From: CAYLTX01 sp046545675
Lineage (GTDB): Bacteria; Myxococcota_A; Bradymonadia; Bradymonadales; Bradymonadaceae
DNA length: 11,350 bases
Direction: 5' to 3'
NCBI GenBank assembly: GCA_046545675.1
Contig: JBKGZI010000176.1
Coordinates: 1-11,350 of the forward strand
Position 1 is the first letter of the stretch; every line of letters begins with the position of its first letter. Below the pieces are notes generated by a model, which worked only from the letters and a program-made list of their open reading frames with translations, searched no databases and was not told the origin of the DNA. Positions 6,076 through 11,350 of the stretch are shown piece by piece. Position numbers and translations under genes: made by a program.

Positions 6076-8892
6076 ATGAGATTTCTCCTCAAAGCATGGT
6101 GTGCCGCAGCGCTGGCGGCGGCGCTGCTCATCTGGGCACCGCCAGCCCACGCCCAGACGAGTGCTTCGGACGACGAGGACCGCCGCGTGCCCACCAGCGC
6201 GGCCGAGCAAGCTTTTCAAACCGGGGATTACGAGCGCGCCCGCAGCGAGTCGATGCGCCACGACGACGCAGATTCTCTGCTGATCCGCTCGAAGATGGCC
6301 GAGTTCGACGACGACCTCGAGCTGGCCTCCCGCTATGCGTCGGCGGCCCTCGAGCGGACCTCGAAGCCGGCTCCCCGGGCGCGTGCGGCCGCGGCGGTCG
6401 GACGGCTGCTCAGGCAGCGCGGGCAGTGGACGCAGGCCGAGCGCCACCTGCGCGATTACCTCACCGATCATCCCAAAGCTCACCCGGTTCGACTGCAGCT
6501 CGGGCTGTTGCTGCTCGATCGCGGCGCTCGCGCCGAGGCCGAGCAGGTCCTCGACGAATTCTCCCGGCTCTATAATGACGGCCACCTCGAGGGAGCCCGC
6601 GAGTTCGCCATGCTCGGCCGGGCCATGCAGGCGTTGGGGAGCTTCGACGACGCGCACTTCGCCTTCGAAAAGATGCATCAGGAGGACCCGGAGTACGTCG
6701 ACGGCTTGGTCGACTGGGCCGAGTTGCTGCTGTCCAAATACAACAACGAAGATGCCGCGCGCACGCTAAAGGAGGCCATGGAGGTCAACGAGAACCACCC
6801 CGACGCGCTGGTCGCGATGGCACGCCTGGAGATGGAGACGAAGAATTATTTCGACGACGCGCGCGGCTACCTCGAGCGCGCAGCCGAGGTGGCTGCGGGC
6901 CATCCGGGGATGTTGACCACGCGCGCCGAGCTGGCGATCTACGACTCACAATGCCCCGAGGCGATCCGGAGCGCCGAGTCGATCCACCAGAAGCGGCCGC
7001 GCCACCTCGACGCGTTTATCATCGAAGCGGCCTGCCGCTATCTGGTCGACGACCGGGAAGGCTTCGAGGCGGTGCGTGACGAGGCGCTGGCCATCAAGCC
7101 CGACTTCGCACGGCTCTATACCGAGACGGCCCGCTACGCCCAGCTCGTGCACCGCTACGTGGAGGTCATCGAGCTCAACGAGCGCGCTCTCGAGCTTCGC
7201 GAAGGGTACGCGCCGGCGCTTTTGGGCCTGGGCATCGGCCTGTCACGCGTGGGCCGCGAGGGCGAAGCCGTGCGTTATCTGGCGCAGGCTTTTGACGCCG
7301 ATCCGTATAATGTACGGGCCTATAATATGGTCGAGCTATACGAAAAGATCATGCCCGACTATGACTTCCGCACCTACGATAAGTTCAAGCTGCGCACCCA
7401 CCGAGACCAGACCGACCCGCTCAACAAGTTGCTGCCGCCGTTGATCGAAGAGGCGATGGCCCACTTCGAGCAGAAGTACGACTTCGAGGCCGCCGACGAC
7501 CTCGCCGTCGAGATCTATCCGGAGGGCTCGACCTTCGGGGTGCGTAGCGTCGGGCTGCCGCATATCAGCCCCCACGGGCTGTGTTTCGGGCCGACCGTCA
7601 TCATTCGGAGCCCCAGCGACGCCAACTTCAACTGGCGCCAGGTCGTCTGGCACGAGCTCGCCCACGTCTATCACATCCAAAAGGCCGGCTACCGCGTACC
7701 CCGTTGGTTCACCGAGGGGTTGGCCGAATACGAGACCAACGTCGAGGACCCCGCCTGGGTGCGCCACCACGACCGCGAGATCGTCGCGGCGCTGGTCTCC
7801 GGGGAGATCCCCAGCGTCGTCGAGCTCGACAAGCATTTTACCCAGGCGCGCTCCTACAAGGGCATCTTGCGGGCCTACCACCTGTCGAGCCTGGTCATTC
7901 ACTTCATCGTCGGCGAGTACGGCTTCGAGGCGATCAACGACATGCTCGATGCCTTTCCCGAGAAGCTCGACACCGCTGAAGTCATCAACGAGGCGCTCGG
8001 CGAGGAGATCGATCGTTTCGACGAGAAGTTCGTCGCCTGGCTGGAGAGTCGCTATTCGAGCTTCTTGAACCAATTCGTCGTCAGCGTCGACGCCATCGAC
8101 AGCGAGTACGAGCTCGAACGGAAGCTCGCCGACAGCCCGCGTGACGCGGTGCTCAACGCGAAGCTGGCCGTGGCCCGGCTGCGCAGCGGGAAGCAGGAGC
8201 AGGCCGAGGAGGCCATCGAGAAGGCGCTAAGGCTGGACCGCGACGATCCGACGGTGCGCTATCTGGCCTGCTTTGTCGCGCTCAATCAGGGACGCGCTCG
8301 AGAAGCCTACGAGCATGGTACGGCCGTCTTGGACCAGTTTCGCGACGGCTACGAGTTGCGCGTCGCGCTCGGCCACACCGCGATGCTGCTCGAGGAGCCC
8401 GAGTCGGCGCGGGTGCATCTGCGGGCGGCCACCGTGTTGTACGAAGACGGCGCCGAGGCCTGGAGCCTGCTGCATAAGGTTGCCAAGGTGCTCGACGACC
8501 AGGGACTCCAGGAGCGCGCCGAGCGACGGCTCTTCGAACTCGATCAGAACGATCCCAGCGTGGCTCGTACGCGCCACGAGCGCGCGGTCGAGCAGGGCCG
8601 TCGGGCCGAAGCGCTCGAGGCCGCCCAGCGGTGGGTGGCCATCGATCCCCTCGACGTGCGCGCTCAGCGCGCCGTCGCCGGCGCGAGCCTCGAACTCGAC
8701 CAACCCGAGCTCGCCGCGCGGGCTTACGAGGTCCTGGTCGAGCTGCAGGCCGACCAGCGCGTCGACGCCTTGCTCCAAGCGGCAAGCGAACTCTCCGAGG
8801 CCGGCTTCGACGACCCGGCGAGTGCTTTCGCAGACCGCGCCCTGGAAGCCGGCGCCGATCAAGCCCTCGTCGACCGGGCCTTGGGCCGCTGA
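6076..8892 (+). CDS. Secreted TPR-gluzincin-TPR metallopeptidase
   Basis: This is a 938-residue exported protein. ATG 6076 gives a clean Sec signal peptide (MRFLLK, hydrophobic core, cleavage after AHA at residue 26). The in-frame TTG at 6034 would translate through the 15-bp repeat and hide the signal, so it is rejected. Residues about 40-420 are TPR-like helical repeats, for example REGYAPALLGLGIGLSRVG (376-394). The peptidase core follows: WHELAH at 525-530 (His526 and His530 as zinc ligands, Glu527 catalytic), then VPRWFTEGLAEYE with Glu547 as third ligand. After it comes VIHFIVGEYGFEAI (607-620), the same supporting segment seen in the upstream membrane peptidase. Residues about 685-935 are a second TPR block. 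This is the Peptidase_MA-like gluzincin pattern with all metal ligands intact. It is likely periplasmic or surface-exposed; no lipobox or membrane anchor is visible beyond the signal. The substrate is unknown. Confidence 0.88.
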   Translation: MRFLLKAWCAAALAAALLIWAPPAHAQTSASDDEDRRVPTSAAEQAFQTGDYERARSESMRHDDADSLLIRSKMAEFDDDLELASRYASAALERTSKPAPRARAAAAVGRLLRQRGQWTQAERHLRDYLTDHPKAHPVRLQLGLLLLDRGARAEAEQVLDEFSRLYNDGHLEGAREFAMLGRAMQALGSFDDAHFAFEKMHQEDPEYVDGLVDWAELLLSKYNNEDAARTLKEAMEVNENHPDALVAMARLEMETKNYFDDARGYLERAAEVAAGHPGMLTTRAELAIYDSQCPEAIRSAESIHQKRPRHLDAFIIEAACRYLVDDREGFEAVRDEALAIKPDFARLYTETARYAQLVHRYVEVIELNERALELREGYAPALLGLGIGLSRVGREGEAVRYLAQAFDADPYNVRAYNMVELYEKIMPDYDFRTYDKFKLRTHRDQTDPLNKLLPPLIEEAMAHFEQKYDFEAADDLAVEIYPEGSTFGVRSVGLPHISPHGLCFGPTVIIRSPSDANFNWRQVVWHELAHVYHIQKAGYRVPRWFTEGLAEYETNVEDPAWVRHHDREIVAALVSGEIPSVVELDKHFTQARSYKGILRAYHLSSLVIHFIVGEYGFEAINDMLDAFPEKLDTAEVINEALGEEIDRFDEKFVAWLESRYSSFLNQFVVSVDAIDSEYELERKLADSPRDAVLNAKLAVARLRSGKQEQAEEAIEKALRLDRDDPTVRYLACFVALNQGRAREAYEHGTAVLDQFRDGYELRVALGHTAMLLEEPESARVHLRAATVLYEDGAEAWSLLHKVAKVLDDQGLQERAERRLFELDQNDPSVARTRHERAVEQGRRAEALEAAQRWVAIDPLDVRAQRAVAGASLELDQPELAARAYEVLVELQADQRVDALLQAASELSEAGFDDPASAFADRALEAGADQALVDRALGR

Positions 8893-8915
8893 GCCCCGAG
8901 TGTCGCAACTTTGCG

Positions 8916-8944
8916 TTGACAGAAACCGGAGCGGTGGGGACATT
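8916..8944 (+). promoter_or_regulatory. Candidate promoter for the sigma factor gene
   Basis: A perfect -35 box TTGACA at 8916-8921 is followed after 17 bases by GACATT, which matches TATAAT at only three positions. It lies in the 102-base gap between the TPR peptidase and the sigma factor, where a new transcription unit could begin. The weak -10 keeps confidence low. Confidence 0.35.
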
Positions 8945-8994
8945 CGGTTCTGTTCTACGCCGCACTGACTTCTCCCCTCACCCCCTCTCAGCCA

Positions 8995-9591
8995 TTGCCC
9001 GCCGAGACACTCGAAAACGCCAGCGATGAGGAATTGGTCGAACGCGCTCAGGACGGCGAATACGACGCCTACGAGGAGATCGTTCGTCGTTATCAGGACA
9101 AGGCTTTCCGGCTGGCTTTTAGCTTGATGAAGAACGAGAGCGACGCCCACGATGTCGTCCAGGAAGCGTTTTTAAATATGTACCGCAAGCTGGCGACCTT
9201 CAAAGGCCAGTCGAAATTTGGCAGCTGGATGTACCGGGTGGTCACCAACGCGGCGCTGATGCGACTGCGCAAGCAAAAGCGGCGCAGTGAGGTGCCCGTC
9301 GAGGACGAGGAAGCCGATCTCCGAGAGGATGACTATTACGTCACCTCAGTGCCCGAGTGGCGCGTTCGCGCCGACGAGGCCGTCGAGAACCGCGAGCTTC
9401 GCCAGAAGATCATCGACGCGGTCGACGAACTTCCTCCCAAATACCAGACCGTCTTCTTGCTCAAGGAAGTCGAGGGGCTGCAGCTCAAAGAGATCGCCGA
9501 GGTCCTCGATCTGAGTGTCGGTGGGGTCAAAAGCCGGCTTCACCGGGCACGGCTGCACCTTCGAGCCACGCTCGAGCCATACTTGACCTGA
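8995..9591 (+). CDS. RNA polymerase sigma factor, ECF (RpoE-like) family
   Basis: This 198-residue protein is predicted to direct RNA polymerase to a specific set of promoters. Region 2 spans about 26-95 and includes DAHDVVQEAFLNMYRKL (core binding) and FKGQSKFGSWMYRVVTNAAL (-10 recognition). An acidic linker at 100-125 (PVEDEEADLREDD) follows. Region 4 spans about 134-190, with LPPKYQTVFLLKEVEGL and the helix-turn-helix LKEIAEVLDLSVGGVKSRLH for -35 recognition. The length is typical of ECF factors. The start is TTG at 8995; the leader before it is pyrimidine-rich and lacks a Shine-Dalgarno sequence. A TTG at 9034 would trim 13 residues from a region usually present in the family. No anti-sigma gene lies beside it in this window: the next gene downstream, dnaJ, is on the opposite strand. 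Its regulon cannot be read from here. Confidence 0.93.
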   Translation: MPAETLENASDEELVERAQDGEYDAYEEIVRRYQDKAFRLAFSLMKNESDAHDVVQEAFLNMYRKLATFKGQSKFGSWMYRVVTNAALMRLRKQKRRSEVPVEDEEADLREDDYYVTSVPEWRVRADEAVENRELRQKIIDAVDELPPKYQTVFLLKEVEGLQLKEIAEVLDLSVGGVKSRLHRARLHLRATLEPYLT

Positions 9592-9618
9592 TGCACTGCT
9601 GATCGACGCCACATCAGC

Positions 9619-9637
9619 CCGGCTGCCTCTCAGCCGG
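9619..9637. terminator. Hairpin between convergent sigma factor and dnaJ genes
   Basis: CCGGCTG (9619-9625) and CAGCCGG (9631-9637) form a perfect seven-base-pair stem with a five-base loop. It lies 28 bases after the sigma factor stop and spans the dnaJ stop codon (9630-9632). No T-run follows on either strand, so it is at best a weak or Rho-assisted bidirectional terminator. Confidence 0.4.
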
Positions 9638-10754
9638 TATTCTCGGAGACCTGCTCGAAATCCTTGGCGTCGTCGTCGGCCAACTCGATCCCCGACAGGC
9701 GTGCAAACTCCTGCAGGAGTCGGCGTTGCTCGTCGTTCATCTCCGTGGGGGTGTTGACGCGGGCGTGGACGATCAGATTGCCGCGACGTGAGGCACCGAG
9801 TTGTTCGACACCCTCACCTCGCAAGACCCGCGTCTCGCCAAATTGAGTGCCGGGATCGAAGCTCACCGTTTGGGCCTCGTCGAGCGTCGGCACCTCGACC
9901 TCGCAGCCGAGCGCGGCCTGAACGAAGGAGAGGTCGGCGGTATAATGCAGGTCGGCGCCGTCGCGCTCGAAGACGTCGCTGGGCTCGACGTGCAAGAAGA
10001 CGTAGAGGTCGCCGCGTTCGCCGCCGCCACGGCCCGCTTCGCCTTCACCGCGAAGCCTCAGGCGAGTGGCCGTATCCACCCCGGCGGGAACCTTGACGAT
10101 GACCTCCCGGTCCTCCTCGACGATCCCCTGGCCGTAGCACTTATGGCAGGTCTCCTCGATCAGCTCGCCGGTGCCATTGCATTTGGGGCACGACGACGAC
10201 AGCGTAAAGAACCCCTGGGTATGCTGGATCTGGCCGCGGCCCTCGCAGGTCGGGCAGGTCGTCGGCGAGGTGCCGGGCTCGGCGCCCGAGCCTTCGCATC
10301 GGTCGCACTCCTTGTGGCGGGGCACCGCGATGGTCTTGGTGGTGCCGAAGGCGGCCTCTTCGAAGGTCAACTCGAGGTCGTGGCGAAGGTCGGCGCCGCC
10401 ACGAGGTCTGCTCCGAGATGCGTACCCGGGCCCTCCGAAGCCGAACATATCGCCGAAGATGTCGCCAAATTCCGAGAAGATGTCGTCGACGTTCTGGAAG
10501 CCGGGCCCGCCGTTGCCCGGGCTGCTGCCGCCGAGGCCTTCGTGGCCGAATCGGTCGTAGATCTGGCGCTGTTCGGGGTCCGATAAGACCTCGTAGGCCT
10601 CGGCCGCCTCCTTGAATTTGGTCTCGGCGTCGGGTGTATCGGGGTTGCGATCGGGGTGATACTTCATAGCGAGCCTGCGATAGGCCCGCTTGATCTCTCG
10701 CTCGGAGGTTTCTCGAGTGACCCCCAAGATCTCGTAGTAGTCGCGCTTCGTCAT
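9630..10754 (-). CDS. dnaJ: Chaperone protein DnaJ (type I Hsp40)
   Basis: DnaJ is the co-chaperone that stimulates DnaK ATPase and delivers unfolded clients. This is a full-length 374-residue type I (class A) protein in the cytosol. The J domain is at 5-69 with HPD at 33-35. The Gly/Phe-rich linker is at about 72-118. The zinc-binding domain is at 150-210 with all four CxxCxGxG motifs intact (CDRCEGSG, CPTCEGRG, CPKCNGTG, CHKCYGQG). The C-terminal substrate-binding domains occupy about 215-337, including VPAGVDTATRLRLRGEGEAG. ATG at 10754 begins MTKRDYYEILGV, the standard DnaJ start. The Shine-Dalgarno sequence is poor: only AGCGGCGG lies upstream. No dnaK or grpE is in this window; the upstream side is a structured non-coding stretch of about 600 bases. 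A promoter candidate about 190 bases upstream implies a long leader. Confidence 0.98.
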   Translation of the reverse strand: MTKRDYYEILGVTRETSEREIKRAYRRLAMKYHPDRNPDTPDAETKFKEAAEAYEVLSDPEQRQIYDRFGHEGLGGSSPGNGGPGFQNVDDIFSEFGDIFGDMFGFGGPGYASRSRPRGGADLRHDLELTFEEAAFGTTKTIAVPRHKECDRCEGSGAEPGTSPTTCPTCEGRGQIQHTQGFFTLSSSCPKCNGTGELIEETCHKCYGQGIVEEDREVIVKVPAGVDTATRLRLRGEGEAGRGGGERGDLYVFLHVEPSDVFERDGADLHYTADLSFVQAALGCEVEVPTLDEAQTVSFDPGTQFGETRVLRGEGVEQLGASRRGNLIVHARVNTPTEMNDEQRRLLQEFARLSGIELADDDAKDFEQVSENTG

Positions 10755-10816
10755 GACAACCGCCGCTTAACTGCTTGTGTTGTTGCGCTCATACATTCCA
10801 CCGGGCACGTGGTGGC

Positions 10817-10834
10817 CTCTTGAGAAGTCAAGAG
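10817..10834 (-). promoter_or_regulatory. Hairpin in the dnaJ leader
   Basis: CTCTTGA and TCAAGAG form a perfect seven-base-pair stem with a four-base loop, about 65 bases upstream of the dnaJ ATG and inside the predicted 5' leader. A 10-bp palindrome GCGCCGGCGC lies at 10852-10861. These could affect dnaJ mRNA stability or translation. The role is inferred; only the symmetry is seen. Confidence 0.4.
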
Positions 10835-10947
10835 TGACCGCATAACAGCAGGCGCCGGCGCAACGTCGTCACGTCGGCGGCCTGTGGTGACTGTCGGGGT
10901 CTCGCCGTTCGGGATCGATATTAACAACATCCTTACAACGTGTTGGG

Positions 10948-10975
10948 ATATTAGGCACACCCCTGTGCAGGTCAA
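10948..10975 (-). promoter_or_regulatory. Predicted sigma-70-type dnaJ promoter
   Basis: On the minus strand, TTGACC (10975-10970, five of six to consensus) is followed by a 16-base spacer and TAATAT (10953-10948, four of six). Transcription would start near 10941, giving dnaJ a leader of roughly 187 bases. This is the best promoter-like pair in the region upstream of dnaJ. A second TAATAT at 10923-10918 has only a poor -35. No CIRCE element or heat-shock sigma-32 consensus was seen. Confidence 0.6.
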
Positions 10976-10981
10976 TTCGTA

Positions 10982-11029
10982 CTACAACGTCACTTCCGCC
11001 GAGGTGCCACGAGGAAAGTGACGTTGTAG
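10982..11029. promoter_or_regulatory. 14-bp perfect inverted repeat upstream of the dnaJ promoter
   Basis: CTACAACGTCACTT (10982-10995) is exactly mirrored by AAGTGACGTTGTAG (11016-11029) across a 20-base centre. The near arm lies six bases upstream of the dnaJ -35 box. No T-run follows on either strand, and the repeat sits against a promoter, so an operator for a dimeric regulator is more likely than a terminator. A recombination or structured RNA site is also possible. Confidence 0.6.
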
Positions 11030-11059
11030 CATTAGGCAGGGTGGGCTCACCTTATCGTC

Positions 11060-11093
11060 AAAAGCGGGGCGCCGGCTGGTGATCGCCGGCGCC
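11060..11093 (-). terminator. Candidate intrinsic terminator on the minus strand
   Basis: GGCGCCGGC (11068-11076) and GCCGGCGCC (11085-11093) form a perfect nine-base-pair GC stem with an eight-base loop. Read on the minus strand, the stem is followed by CCGC and then TTTT (11063-11060). This could end a transcript arriving from beyond the right edge and insulate the dnaJ promoter. The T-run is short. Confidence 0.45.
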
Positions 11094-11220
11094 GTCGCAT
11101 CTTCATGGCTTCCATCGATGGGCGCACTCAGCAGACCCACACTCTAACATGTTGAGAACGCGGGGCAAATAAACGTTGGGCGCTCGTGTGTGATCCAGTT
11201 CGGTGGCCGGCCAACCGGAG
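11094..11220. other. Intergenic stretch with no confident gene
   Basis: I see no RNA gene or convincing coding region here. Two short palindromes are present: CCATCGATGG at 11112-11121 and AACATGTT at 11146-11153. Open frames that enter from the repeat array to the right end within it (minus-strand stops at 11144-11146 and 11103-11105), but their coding status is undecided. Confidence 0.4.
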
Positions 11221-11240
11221 CGAAGGCCTCGGTGCCTTCG
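11221..11240. repeat. Hairpin preceding the 51-bp array
   Basis: CGAAGGC and GCCTTCG form a seven-base-pair stem with a six-base loop. This is the same geometry as the larger hairpin in each 51-bp unit that follows, though the sequence differs. It may be a diverged edge unit of the array. Confidence 0.45.
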
Positions 11241-11244
11241 AGGC

Positions 11245-11350
11245 CAGCGTCGCATGACGCCCCCGACGCCAGGGACGGCGTCGCTCCAGTGGTGGCAGCG
11301 TCGCATGACGCCCCCGACGCCAGGGACGGCGTCGCTCCAGTGGTGGCAGC
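11245..11350. repeat. Perfect 51-bp tandem repeat running off the right edge
   Basis: Units at 11245-11295 and 11296-11346 are identical at all 51 positions, and 11347-11350 begins a third. Each unit holds two inverted repeats. In the first copy they are GCGTC-GCAT-GACGC (11247-11260) and CGACGCC-AGGGAC-GGCGTCG (11264-11283). The period is a multiple of three and five of the six frames are open through the unit, so a 17-residue protein repeat cannot be excluded. There are no unique spacers, so it is not CRISPR. The number of copies beyond the window is unknown. Confidence 0.9.

Noticed and set aside
8227..9150. 307-codon minus-strand open frame opposite the TPR peptidase and sigma factor
   Set aside because: It crosses two strong plus-strand genes and an intergenic gap and shows no recognisable domain; such antisense frames are common in GC-rich DNA.
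9801..10586. 261-codon plus-strand open frame opposite dnaJ
   Set aside because: It is a mirror of dnaJ codons; dnaJ has every family motif intact.
10809..10831. Second dnaJ promoter based on TTGACT in the leader hairpin
   Set aside because: No acceptable -10 box lies 15-19 bases downstream on the minus strand.
10817..10834. HAIR (HspR) or CIRCE (HrcA) operator
   Set aside because: The CTTGA/TCAAG arms are separated by 4 bases, not the 11 expected for HAIR; nothing resembles the CIRCE arms TTAGCACTC/GAGTGCTAA.
11201..11245. tRNA-like fold
   Set aside because: There is symmetry but no T-loop consensus, no anticodon arm and no acceptor stem.
11245..11350. CRISPR array
   Set aside because: The repeat units are contiguous and identical with no unique spacers, and no cas gene is present.

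Overview
This is a GC-rich chromosomal window from a Gram-negative bacterium. Two exported lipoproteins with lipoboxes, long TPR and HEAT repeat proteins with signal peptides, and frequent TTG/GTG start codons suggest a predatory or social deltaproteobacterium-like lineage (Myxococcota, perhaps Bradymonadales). That placement is inference from gene content and style; the window has no rRNA or marker gene that settles it.

Layout, left to right. Positions 1-5338 hold three tightly packed plus-strand genes. They are an exported HEAT-repeat protein (5' end cut by the window edge), a DUF192 lipoprotein that overlaps it by one base, and a polytopic membrane protein. The membrane protein carries a periplasmic gluzincin-type metallopeptidase domain (HELAH plus a downstream Glu) and C-terminal TPRs. 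After 110 bases comes a small lipoprotein with an NTF2/SnoaL-like domain (5449-5982). A 15-bp G/T-rich tandem repeat (6000-6059) then leads into a 938-residue secreted TPR-gluzincin-TPR protein (6076-8892). All five products are predicted to be exported or membrane-bound, so the block looks like an envelope protein set with two zinc metallopeptidases as its enzymatic core. No substrate can be named.

After a 102-base gap, an ECF sigma factor (8995-9591) has no anti-sigma gene beside it in this window. It converges on a type I dnaJ on the minus strand (9630-10754), and a short hairpin covers the dnaJ stop codon between them.

The last 600 bases (10755-11350) have no confident gene but are rich in structure. 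They hold a good sigma-70-like dnaJ promoter (TTGACC-N16-TAATAT), a 14-bp perfect inverted repeat just upstream of it, three copies of TACAACGT around the promoter, and a strong GC hairpin with a T-run that could end a minus-strand transcript entering from the right. A perfect 51-bp tandem repeat with two internal hairpins runs off the right edge.

The points most worth following are the two-metallopeptidase envelope block, the operator-like architecture at the dnaJ promoter, and the 51-bp repeat array.
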